A stretch of 64,000 nt of DNA from Coprinus comatus (lineage: Eukaryota > Basidiomycota > Agaricomycetes > Agaricales > Agaricaceae), in assembly GCA_034638255.1 (NCBI GenBank), contig JAWPGT010000013.1, positions 248,001-312,000 on the forward strand, written 5' to 3'. The notes beneath the pieces were generated by a model. That model had not been told where the DNA came from and searched no databases. It saw nothing but the letters and a program-made list of their open reading frames with translations. Both the position numbers and the translations under genes were made by a program. This document shows positions 35,115-46,293 of this stretch, piece after piece (position 1 is the stretch's first letter; each line of letters opens with the position of its first letter).

Positions 35115-35534
35115 TGGCTTGTCGGTTCCTATATAAATCATTTTCATTTTTTTTTTTTGTGATTCTGTGCATTCGCCTTTATATCTTCCGTTAATTAGTT
35201 GATATTATATGTTACTTTCAGTTATTTCCCTGCCCCATTCCCCACCCTTTCTTTCCAGCCTGTATCATTATTTGTTATTAGGTTCTCTTGTTATTCAACA
35301 TATTCTTTTTTTGGTATCCCCATACCACTCATTTTTCGTGGTTTGGCATTCTCATTACCTTAAAGATATATCCCATACCCTCACAAGAAACAGAATGTAA
35401 TAAGTAGTTTCCATGCAATTCAAAACGTGAAAATGTTATTTTTGAATGATAATGTATTTATGAAGGAGGATGGTGGTTGAATGCGGCTGTAATTCTAAAT
35501 CCCCTCTCTGACATGTTTTTGATCGCGATCAACT
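35115..35534. other. Convergent 3' spacer, SET9 / CCT6
   Basis: 420 bases between two stop codons of converging genes, AT-rich with a T10 tract at about 35147. It should hold both transcript ends. No gene is seen. Confidence 0.5.
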
Positions 35535-37643
35535 TTATTGGGCACCATCAGGTTTGAGGGAACTGCGGCCTGCACGTAGGATCTCGTCAGTTGACAAGAG
35601 GTTGACAGCGATGACAGAACTGATGAAATTTTAGTCAAGTGGATAAATTAATCGGAACGTAAAGCTTACCATGAATGTAACATTTGCCGTTTAACTCGGT
35701 AATTGTCCCAGATTCCTTCAACAGTAGGATCGAAAGGTTCGCCTGATTGGAGATCAATGCCAACCACGTTGCCTTCAGCCTGCTCGTCCTAAAAATGAAA
35801 TGATGTCATTATCCCGAAACCAAAAAGAGTCAATAGATCAATATCGAACCTGAAGAGCCACAACGACGTCTTGAACATCAAATCCACCATTAGCAGCCAA
35901 CGTCTTGGGGATAACAAGGAGAGCATCAGCGAATGCCTGTACACCCATCTTTGCTCGACCCTTTGCAGACTTCTTCACTGGTCCACTGAGATAGGCTGAA
36001 CAAGCTACTTCAAATGCACCTGCACCAGGAATCAAAGCCTCGTCTTCAATAGCGTTCTTGACAGCTCTAAGACCATCGCGAAGAGCATCTTGGACTTGTT
36101 GAATGGTGTGTGCGTTGGGACCTTTGATAAGTAGTGTCACCGATTTGGGGTCCTTAACTTCCTCGACGAAGGTATATTTGTCCTCCCCAAGTGTATGCTC
36201 ATACACAAGGCCAGCCCAACCCAGTACATCAGGTGTGAGATCATCAACAGAGTTCTGCGCACTTCCTCCACAAATAAGTTGTAACCTACAACCGCAATTA
36301 GAATGTTACAAACTGGTAAGACAGATTGGAGATACAAAATCTTACCTCTCCATGTTTCGGCGTTTTACTCGTCGTAGAGCCAAAATATCGTTCTTGGCCA
36401 GCATATCAAGACTCATGGGGTCAATACCTTTCTGGTTGAGAATCACGAAATTCTTCTTCTTTTCCTTTGAATCGACGGCTTGATCGCAAACAAGGTTTTT
36501 AAGCTCAATAATCTTCTTGACCTTGGCATCAGTAAACCGTCTCTCAGATTCTACAAGCTTCTCTCGTTGCTCTGCAGAAGAGTAGAAGAAACCGGAATTG
36601 ACTTCCCTGTTTGTTTCATCGTTTGTTAGATAGATCAAATTAAAATGAGCGTATAGCGCACGTTTTTTCATATTCCAAACTGACGTTGAGCGTAAGGATG
36701 TATGCGTTTTCTACTCTCTTGGGCATATCGGGATGGCGAGCTCCATGATCCAAGACTAGGCCACGAACGAGTTGTGTTTCAGAAGTGGTTCGGTGTTGCA
36801 TTTTCATTATCTCAACCATATGCAAATCAATGGGTGCTCGGAATTGTTCTGAAGCATCTGTAATGTTAGCGTTGATTCAGAAAACACTCCAGATAGACAT
36901 ATAGATACCTGTTGAAGGTGGTGGACGGATTGTCATGACAGCATCTACAACGTCAGCAGCTAGCTGTTTAGCCAAAGTTGCATTCAACTTTGTGGCTAAT
37001 GATGTATATGCAGTGTTGATCAACGTCGCACGATCAGCTTGAATAGGAACCTTGAACCCATCCAAAAACTAGAGAGAAAAAAAGAGTTCAGCTTGATAAT
37101 CCAGGGGTAACAACCTAAGTTCCAAGGGTAAGCACCTTCAAAGCTTCCTTCTTGGCCAAATCAAAACCCTCTGCAATAACTGTTGGATGGACTCCTTCGG
37201 ATGTATAGCGATCTGCTTGTTTAAGCAATTCACCAACAAGTAGTACAACTGATGTTGTTCCATCTCCAACTTGATCATCTTGTGCAACAGCTGTTCTGGC
37301 AATCATGGCTGCAGTAGGATTTTGAATTTGCATTTCTGACAGTAAGACCTTGCCATCTTTTGTGATTTTGATTTGCCCAGAACCATCGACAAGCATTTTA
37401 AGAGTTCCTCTAGGTCCTAGAAATTCATTTTGTCAAACTAGAAGCTCTAAATGATGATTATTCAAAGTGTTAACCTAGATTGCCCTTTACGACATTTGCG
37501 AGACCAACAGCTCCAGAAGTATTGACCTATTGTCAAGGTTCAATAAGTGAATATTCAAGAGAGATAAATGGTTATACCTGAAGAGCTGCTGCACGTCGCA
37601 CACTCTCGGCTTTTGGATTTATGAGCTCAATACTTGATGACAT
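35535..37643 (-). CDS. CCT6: T-complex chaperonin subunit zeta (CCT6)
   Basis: This is one of the eight subunits of the cytosolic CCT/TRiC chaperonin, which folds actin and tubulin. The minus strand begins [19 protein letters not shown] and shows the chaperonin landmarks: [46 protein letters not shown] (ATP-binding loop), [47 protein letters not shown] and [13 protein letters not shown]. The end reads [16 protein letters not shown] with TAA at 35537-35535. Zeta-type features such as [11 protein letters not shown] and [16 protein letters not shown] fit CCT6 and not another subunit. About ten exons keep phase. Length of about 550 residues is normal. Confidence 0.94.
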
Positions 37644-37921
37644 GAAGAAAGGGTTATAGGGTTGATAAAGCGTATACGACGCGTCTCTTAGATCACATTC
37701 CACAAATGCATGATCATAATCGGTCGGAGTTCCAAATCAGAAATCGGATTTCCAGAAACCAAGTATATTATATTATATACACACAAAGCATCGACAACAT
37801 TTCGATAGAGCAATATGAAAACAGGAAAAACGCAATTACAGATCAGAAAAGAATATTCGAGAGAAGACAATGCAATTGTCTTAAAAGATGGCAGATTCCG
37901 AAAACGGAGTCCTGTGTACCA

Positions 37922-40591
37922 CTAGTCGCTATCATATTCATCAGGGTGGTCTTCTTTCCAACGTTTATCGACATCCCGTAGGAGTCGAAGAAGGTTTTTC
38001 AACTGGGACCTCGGCGACGTAGCTTTGTCGTCTGTCCGTAACATTCCTAAGACCGCTGGTTCTTCCGAGCGAGTACCATTCTCCCCATATATGGAGAGAA
38101 GTCGCAGGGTGTCATCAACTTCTCGATTGAATTCCTCTGGATCTCTGGCTCCTAGTGATCGCGCAACATCAATCTGAACGGATTATGTGAGAATAAATTA
38201 TATTCCGTAGGGACGTGCACTCACCTCGGTAATAACATGAACATCTCGAGGAGATATTTGAACTTGCCGCCCTCTGAAATTCTTTCTCAACTTTTGTACT
38301 GTCTCGCAGGCCCGTAGTATAGATGAATATTTCGAGGTATTCCAGAACGATTCATAGCGTTCATAAAACATATCACTCTTAATGAGCTGTTCCACTTTAT
38401 CTGCAAGGATAATTTTAGCAGAACCTGGGTTTAACGAAGGGTGCGTTTGAGGCATTTCATCCTCGGATGAATCCGATAGGGGAACATGTGTTCTACGCGC
38501 TTGAATAGAGGACTGGCGAGAGATTGGGCGAGTTTCATATCTAGAATCACGAAAATCGGAGTGCCCCTTCCAAGAACTGCGTCGCGAGTCAGGTTGATAT
38601 TCTGGAGAGCTGTGGCCATGCCGGGACCTTGACGATTCTGCGTGGTATCTTCCGCTGTCGTGATGCTGGGGGGTATGCCATGGGGACCGCCACTCGTACG
38701 ATGTACTTGGTGATGGAAGTGCCCTTATGGTTGGGTCGTCATACTTGGGGGTTGAAATTGATTAATTTATTGAAGATTACTGCAGGATGACGCTTACATG
38801 CTCGACAGTGATTGGGACGGTTCTGTCCGGCAATAGCTTAATGTTCATAGAACTACAATGATTCACCTGATCGAAACCAACGCGCAGAAAGCATTGCCTA
38901 TAGTCGCCCCGTTTAGTAAACACTTTCGCTGGACCTATAGATATGCATTTGAGTAAGCCAGAATGATAGCGCCATTATATCACTCACCATCAATTCTAGA
39001 AGCACTGGATTGAAGCGCCTCACTCTAAAATCGGACTACAATGAGCGCTGGGGCATGTGTAAACAAAGGAATGAGTGCTCACCAAGTCCTTTGCATCGCA
39101 CCATAGGTCGGACATGGTGGGCCCATTCCAACAAAAGATATTCACTTCCGCGAGCAGATGATCTCGAGGGTTCGCCCGTTTGTCCTCAATGAGAAGTGTC
39201 ACTAAGCGGGTAGGTCCCCTTTGTTTTTCTACCAGTTGTTGTTCGAGGCGGGATGATTCAACTAAATGAAATATTAGGTTAGTCTCATAAAATGTAATCC
39301 GAGAAGACTGGCCTTGAGAAGGAACTTCTCTCCCCTTTCCCTTTACAATTTGGAGAGTTCCGGAAGGAGGTGACATTGCATGCTCTCGCTGCCCTGGAGG
39401 TTGTTGTGAGGGGAAAGTGGGACGATAGCCGGATGGGTATTCGGATTCATATCGACGTGTATATTGACCGCTACTATCTCCCGGAGACGGTGCCAGTGCT
39501 GTACCCGTGGGATATCCACCCCTTGCACGATAAGGAGATTCGGGGCTACCTTGCCATTGCACTGTGGATGCAAGATCTTGACGACTAGGCGCGGGATAAA
39601 GATGAACAACGTCTTGTGTAATATGGGAATCATTGGTACGAGGAGCTTGTGAAGACTTTGCTCTCCCAGCAGCACGGTTTGATGTTCTGGATTGAGGCGC
39701 TGTATTATCTTCCTGCACTGTCCCGACAGTGAGAGTTTGTGAGGTTCGGGAGTTAATTGGAGAAGAAGGTTGAGGAATTGGCTGTTGTGGTGGTGGTATT
39801 TGTATTGTTTGGGAACCGGGTTCGGGGGTGTTTATTTCAATAAAAGTTCCCGGTCTGTGTCTGTACATTGAGGAATAAGGGCCCTGTCCATGATGCAGCG
39901 GCGGTGTGTCGCTAGGTGTAGAACTATATTGAGAAATTCGAAACCTTCCTGTACTAAAAGACAAATCATCCGCATGTTTAGCTCGCTTTGTTGCCCTTGG
40001 TTTCCTTGTTCCTTTGGATGTTGCTTTTTCAGTTGATGAATTCGCTGACATACGCGGTGACGCAATTGCCGGAGTAGAGGAGGACGAAGTAGGGCCAGGA
40101 GAAGGTGATGGCATAGGATCAGCCGTGGGAGCAGGAGATAGGGATGGGGTGGTAGGACTAATAGCTGTTGGCTGGACTTCTTGGCCCGGAAGAAAAGTGT
40201 TGGATTTGACTGTGTCCGATACAGATGCTTCATATACGCTGATGTTTCCGGTTGAAACACCCGAAAAAGCCAAGGGTTGGCGAATTACAGGTTGAATCTG
40301 AGGGGTACCTGTATCGACATCGATGGTGGGTGCGATATCCAAATCGTCGTCGTCCGAGTCTGGCAAAAATGAGCGTTTCTTGGCTCTAGTGTTCTGTGAG
40401 AAAAGATGGCTGGTTTAGAGAAGAGATAGGCGAGAGAGATTAATTACTTACAGGGTTTGGACTTGATTCTCTGCTGCTGTTTCTAATAAGACTTGAGTGT
40501 GGCGACTAGGAAAGATGTGGGGAATAACTTACGATGAAGCGGTCGATCCCCTGATGGCTACATCGCCTCGTAAGTCGGGAATGTGGGACAT
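37922..40591 (-). CDS. Unrecognised, largely disordered protein with conserved-looking blocks
   Basis: I do not recognise this protein. The minus-strand model starts MSHIPDLRGDVAIRG at 40591 and passes two short introns into SRESSPNPNTRAKKRS and an acidic LPDSDDDDLDIAP. About 330 residues of Pro/Ser/Thr/Gln-rich low complexity follow, including a basic KGTRKPRATKRAKHA that could be a nuclear signal. The second half has more ordered blocks: FYETNLIFHLVESSRLEQQL with TRLVTLLIEDKRANP and AEVNIFCWNGPTM (39100-39290), and a helical region with ADKVEQLIKSDMFYERYE and RACETVQKLRKNFRGRQV. The C-terminus, QLKNLLRLLRDVDKRWKED, ends DEYDSD at 37922. Exon joins keep phase, so it is probably a real gene. 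A nuclear regulator is plausible only from composition. Confidence 0.7.
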
Positions 40592-40881
40592 GTGGGGTGA
40601 AGAGGGGGAGTAGGATGTGGCTTACGATGTTGGCCTTGCGGAAAAAGGATCAGACAAGTGCGAAGAATTCTATACTTGGAAAAGAACGAATAGCTGTGAC
40701 CGCGGACCCACAATGGATGGGAGGCTTGACAGGACGCGTGCATAATATGCCCTTATTTAGCGCGAGTCACGTGCTTCCGCGGGAGGCCCAACATACGCCC
40801 ACAATCCCGATCATTGATTGGCAATCCAAAAGAAGAAATATGTTTGGCCAAAATACAGGGGCAACACTACAGATACATGAT

Positions 40882-42063
40882 TTAACAATACACTTTCTCT
40901 GCATTTTGACAGAACACGCTGTCCACAAACTCCTGTTCCACCCCAAGCTCAGCGAATGACTCCCGCGCAATCTTGTACCAATCCCCCGAGTTCGATGTCG
41001 CATCCGAGGTCGACGGAGGTGACCCTCCGAATATAATTCGCTCATATCCGAATGCTTCCATGATTGGTCCAACTGCACGACGACGAGATCAAGAAACTTG
41101 TTGGCATAGTCGTACACAATTGAGCACGTACGATACATCTTGATCCTGCGCTTCCATTCTCGCTGCTCCTTTATGCCAGAACCCTCAGCTGTCTCATCAG
41201 AAACTAGTGCCGGCGGCGTGGCCTCTCCCCATGCGGGAGGTAGGTACTTGACATATGCGGTTGGGAATAGTGAAAGCGCAGCCGTCTTTGCCTGAAAGTC
41301 AAGGTAAGATGGATGGTTCATTAATTTCACAATGGGTAGGCTGAGGTCATGAGGGGGGGGAAGAATGTTTGCTGGACGGTAATGAGTTACACATATCCGA
41401 CAGTTTCAGATATATTCGACCTACACAAGATGATGGGCGGAAGTACTTGCAGGTCCGCTGTTGCCTTTGTCAGGAAATCCTCAAATCCCTCGAGTGATGG
41501 ATCCGAAATTGAGGTTTGGATCTCGATATCTACTGGGCGTCCTTTCTTGAGTACCTCCTGGAGAACAGCCACACCCCCTGGAGCAGTTGTCGAAAAGGTG
41601 GTAGCAAATGAGATTGGGATTACAGGCGACGAAATTTCATCGACAACAGATAACGAGGCGGGATCATCAAGTGCAAAGGTTATCACTAAAGATTTTATCT
41701 TGTCCTTGTTGGGGTTTTTATCCAGACTGGACAACAAACCATCAGTCAAGATAGTATTTTGATTGTGAATTGGACTTACTCTTTCAAGAAGGCGAGTGCG
41801 TCGAGTGCTGGGATGAACAAAATCGCGCCAACCACACGATCACCCAGACTCTGTCCTACCTCCGTCTGCCATCTTTCCAGCTGTGGATCTGCAATAACAT
41901 GTGCGTCAAGGACTTTGTCTGGATTGAGTGTGCTGGGGCTGGGAGGAAGAGGAAATGTTTCTGACGATCCTGTGTTTGGAGGAGAAAAGGCGGATAGGGG
42001 CAGACGAGGGAGTTGTTTTGGGCCCTTGCGGCGTGCTTGGAGAGGGAGAGGAGGTGAGGACAT
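40882..42063 (-). CDS. Amidohydrolase-like TIM-barrel protein, possibly inactive
   Basis: The C-terminal third resembles the metal-dependent amidohydrolase (amidohydro-related) family: GPIMEAFGYERIIFGGSPP followed by WYKIARESFAELGVEQEF and SVFCQNAEKVYC, stop at 40882-40884. The usual segment reads FGSDxP with a metal-binding Asp, but here it is FGGSPP. The N-terminus, MSSPPLPLQARRKGPK, is Pro-rich and shows no HxH metal pair. The middle exons (IKSLVITFALDDPAS, PVDIEIQTSI) look like barrel strands. The protein may therefore be a non-catalytic or altered relative. The start is ATG at 42063, the first Met of an uninterrupted exon. It lies between two other minus-strand genes. Confidence 0.65.
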
Positions 42064-42236
42064 GGGTCAGTAGAGATTGGTAGAGAGACAAGGCGTGTTT
42101 ATTGTTCAGAATAGGAATGTACATAAATCAAAGATAGGATCATCATACACAGCAACAATCAGTACGATTCTCCCAGGGACGATATGCTCGCAGTCTCTGC
42201 GTCGGTCGTGTAGTAATCTTGCAGATGTACGCCCTG

Positions 42237-43200
42237 TCATTGGCTTGAGCAGCTGGAAATCGTATCATTGGCCATACACACCTCCGACGCTACAACCCTC
42301 TCAAATGTTTCTATTGCATTTCGCCGCTCCTCCATCCACCCTAGAGCCACCCCTTCAGCTACTCCCTCTTTTCTGCCACAATCAAGTCCATTTGCATATC
42401 CAATGCGCCTACCGTCTTTCAGGCCTCTCTCATATCCCGCGTTCCATCCTTCCTCCTCTCCGTCAGCAAACGCTTTCTTCAATCCTTGCCGATGCAGCCT
42501 CTCCTGACATTCTTCCCTCAACTGATACTCTTGCAAGGTCGCCTTCAGTTGACGCATACTTTCCACCAATTTATCCGAAGCTTCCTGCAACGCTTCATGA
42601 TCTTCTTCTATTTTTTTGACTTCCTCTCGTGCCCGTCTAGCCTCGCGTTCAAGTCCATCATTCCGCATCTGCTCACGTCTTAATTCGTCCCTAACCCGAT
42701 TATATTGCTCCTCTGCCTGTTTGTGTGAAGATTCCGCTGCAGACGCTCGGAATTTTTCCCTTTGTACCTGCAGCACCGCATCGAAGGCTCTACTATTTTC
42801 CTCATCCGCTCGTTTTCTTTCACGCTCCAGATATTCACCGGTAGTTTTGAGGAGTGATTTCAGGTTATTCTTTTGTTGCTCCTGCTCCATTAATGTGAAT
42901 ACAATAACATCCTTGGATCGAGGTGCTCGATGCTCTTTGTCTCTGTGTGACTTGGATGAGTGACGATGTTTACTTTTTGATTTGCTACGACTCTCTCCCG
43001 TCGGACCTGAATAGTAATTTGGGTCCGTTATTCTCAACAACGGTGAAGCAGACCCAATTGCCTCTTGTATTCCTTGTAGGAGATCGTTTTGCGGTCTACG
43101 CTCTATTCTCAAGCAAGTGATTTTATAGATAAGCGGATTAGACTTACTCTTGTGTTGGAATAGCTGGGAGAGGGGCGTTCGGATTATACTCCACGGGCAT
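42237..43200 (-). CDS. Coiled-coil protein ending in a ten-glycine GX3 ladder
   Basis: The minus strand starts MPVEYNPNAPLPAIP at 43200. A 40-base intron then joins to EIERRPQNDLLQG. A basic Ser/Lys/His-rich segment (RSKSKSKHRHSSKSH) is followed by about 130 residues of charged coiled coil. Near the C-terminus lies a perfect ladder of ten glycines, each separated by three residues (42339-42449), beginning EEGWNAGYERGLKDG and ending VAEGVALG. The same spacing (deca-GX3) is described for the Yae1/Lto1 adaptor family, which helps deliver iron-sulfur clusters to the ribosome-recycling ATPase Rli1. Those proteins are small and lack this long coiled coil, so I do not assign that function. The gene ends SSCSSQ at 42237. 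Confidence 0.72.
42339..42449 (-). other. Deca-GX3 motif
   Basis: Ten glycine codons at exact four-codon spacing within the coiled-coil gene. The intervening triplets read WNA, YER, LKD, RRI, YAN, LDC, RKE, VAE and VAL. Confidence 0.85.
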
Positions 43201-44868
43201 GGCAGGAATCAGATAAAGTAGTAATGTGAAATGGGACTTTGGCTTTTGGCTTTTTATAATCCTGGACACCTGTCAGACCATTAATTTATCTTTTATCATA
43301 GAAGGCGTATTACATGCCAAACTTGCACCATGCCCGTTCAGCGAGTCTGTCACGTTCTTGTTTCTCTTAGATACACGTGGCTTAAGTACATCCAATATGA
43401 GCTGATCTAGGCCGTACCAGAGTGTTTTAAATAAATGTTTACGTGAGTGTGCATGTAAGGTTCATGTTTTTACTTCAAGCAGCTAATACATAAGTTCGAT
43501 TGCATGACGCAATGACAGGCAATGACCATATTCTAATGTTGCCAATACGTAATATGAACGATGGAAACACATGTTCATATGATCATCGATCACGATGAAT
43601 GTTTATCGTAAGTGGTACTTCTACTACAATGTTGTTACTCCTCTTCACCATCCAAGTCGTTAATCCCTTTCTTCTTATGTTCTGGTGTATGATTATATGA
43701 TCAACTATACTTACTACTCCTAGGACCTACTACTAGAAAATACGAGTCTGAACAAGTACAACTTGATGACCGTACTACATAGATACATATATCTGCACAT
43801 CATAATTTTGCTAGACCGTTATTGTAATACTATGGTTTGGCGCAACAGGTTGTTGGTGCCAAAGGTTGTCAATTGCAATATAAAGTTGACGTTCCTGGTC
43901 AACTATTTTTTACAGATTTCCGTGCCGAGGGTTCGGCTTATTTCTGGAATACCCCGCGTTGTATTTATGCGGCATGCCATGTGGTACACCAAGGAGACGA
44001 TCACCAAAGAAGTTCATTCTCGACCACATGAATGCACTGCTTCCCCGAGTTCTCCGTTTCAATATGTTTATACTTATATGTGTGTTCACTGCGCTAGCTT
44101 TCTATCTCAAGCAGTGTGATTTATAGCCTCGGGGATCTGGAAAATATAACGTCTTTGTTTTTTTTTTTTTTGCCCAGCTAAAAGAGTTTGAAAGTCGGGT
44201 AGTTAGTAAAGAGTACTGATATATGATAGGCGATCAGCAATCATTATTTCTCCACTATACTATATACATATTTATTGAATTTCTTGATCGGAATCAAATT
44301 AGTGGTTTCCAAGTCATTTAACTATGTACCAATCGCATCTTGAAACTCTGGATGAAGTCCGAGGGTGACAGCTATTGTATTCATCAATGACATCAATATC
44401 AAGCCGTCTCTCATGGTTTCCTTCTTTCAACATGTGTAAAAAATTGGCTTCTTTCGTCTGGTGACCATTATCCTATACTACAACTCATACACATGACTTT
44501 TTTCATGTGTACTTCTTATCTCACATGAGTCTCTCGGATCCTGAAAAAGGAACATGTTACTGAGGATCAATGATCATAACATATATACACCCAAGTCTTA
44601 GTTACCCATTTGTAATAACCAACTGAACTGAATGTCAAATTACTACTCTTCAAATGATTGACATAATCACCAGCCTATCTCAGTACATGTGAAACGACCA
44701 TCATGTAAAATAAAAGTTACCCGAAGCTTAGAAATGGAAGTAGACATGTGCTAAATCTTAACAACTTCAGATCCCAACATAGTACAGTAGCAACCTATAA
44801 GTACAAGAGTAACAGACTCGTTAACCAATTCCTTAATACCTTTCTAAAAGGGAACAAAGAGAGAGAGA
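43201..44868. other. Spacer upstream of the lipase gene
   Basis: About 1.7 kb of mostly AT-rich DNA. One frame near 43837-44031 encodes a 64-residue segment with no recognised motif, and I could not extend it by splicing. A T14 run lies near 44158-44171. The region probably contains the promoters of the coiled-coil gene and the lipase gene. Confidence 0.4.
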
Positions 44869-46200
44869 ATGTTTGGCCGCTTCATCATTTGTGTTGCTAC
44901 TATTGTTCATGTCGCTCTTGCGGCACCAACTTCATTGTTGGAAAAGCGTGCCACACCAATCTCTTCTTCAGAGCTTTCTAGCTTTGCTCCTTTCACACAG
45001 TTTGCAAGGGCAACATATTGTGGTGGACCTAGAGCACTCATGACATGGACCTGTGGAGGTATGTAAAATACTATCAATGTCTTTTTAGAAGTCGAAGTTG
45101 ATCAATTATGCTTCAAGCGGCTTGCAGGGCTCTCCCAGATTTCCAACCTACTCTGGCAGGTGGTGATGGTAACGCTGTACAGTTCTGTGAGTATTGCTAT
45201 TACCCAAAGTTCAATAGATAATGCCATACTCACCACGGGTTGTGTTAATAGTCTTCGTGGGGTATTGGCCCACCCAAAATACCATTGTCGTCGGTCATGA
45301 AGGAACAGATCCAACACAACTGTAAGTAACATTAGTTTTCAGAGACATAGAAAAAAAATACTGAATTGGACATTCAAATTAGTCTTTCTGTCCTCACCGA
45401 TGCCAATATCCTCTTGGACCCTCTAGATACTGGATTGTTCCCAGGTGTACCAAGCAGTGTTCTAGTTCACAGTGGCTTCATGAATGCACATGCCAGTACT
45501 GCCAAATCTATCCTGGCAGAAGTGAAGAAATTGTTGGCGGCACATAGTACCGCGAGTGTTACTTGTGTATGTGGTATTAATCCTATATCGCAAATTGAAC
45601 TTGAAATGTTAACATATGATGCTGATTTTTAGGTTGGACACTCACTCGGTGGTGCTTTGGCTGAACTTGATTCATTGTACTTCAAGTTGAATTTGCCATC
45701 GTCAACCAACATCCGAGCCTTCACATTTGGTACGCCTAGGGTTGGAAATCCAGCGTTTGCTGAACTCATTGACAACAGGGTAAGTCTTGAGTTGAGGTCA
45801 ATAAATAGAGCACACTTACTTATCATTATCCTCTAGGTTGTCAACTTTAAGCGTATCAATAATCAAGAAGATATAATCCCTATTGTTCCAGGCCGTTTCT
45901 TGGGCTTTGCTCACCCTGAAGGCGAAGTTCACATCTTGTCTGCTGGAAATGCTGTTTCATGTTCAGGTGCGGAGCATTGTTATTTCAGTCTTTACGGTCA
46001 TTTAACAACATGTAGGCAATGACAACGCATCCGATAGTCAATGTCAAATCAGCACAGTACCCAACATTTTCGCTGGTAACATTTTTGACCATGTAAGTCA
46101 TTATATGAACCACTAACAAGGCATAAAAATTTACTCAATACGTCACAAACAGCTTGGCCCCTATGAAGGTATCAACATCGGGACCATTTTCTGCGATTAA
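44869..46200 (+). CDS. Secreted class 3 lipase
   Basis: This is an extracellular triacylglycerol lipase of the Lipase_3 (Rhizomucor-type) family. The signal peptide reads MFGRFIICVATIVHVALAAP, and a likely Kex2 site follows at LLEKR. The mature part has FARATYCGG, NTIVVGHEGTDPTQL, SGFMNAHASTAKSIL, the nucleophilic elbow VGHSLGGALAEL with its serine, TFGTPRVGNPAF (holding a conserved Asp/Thr context) and ILSAGNAVSCSG. The end reads DHLGPYEGINIGTIFCD with TAA at 46198-46200. The catalytic His is likely the one in DHLGPY. Several introns of about 50 bases interrupt the gene. About 300 residues is normal. It converges with the ATRIP-like gene across 93 bases. Confidence 0.91.
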
Positions 46201-46293
46201 CTTGAATTCTTTTGAAATCGAAAAGGGAATTGATTGGATGATATCAAAAGGGGTGTATGTAATATTATTTGCGGCTTCGTATATATTCGATCT

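Noticed and set aside
43837..44031. 64-codon frame upstream of the lipase
   Set aside because: No start context, no recognisable motif and no plausible splice partners.
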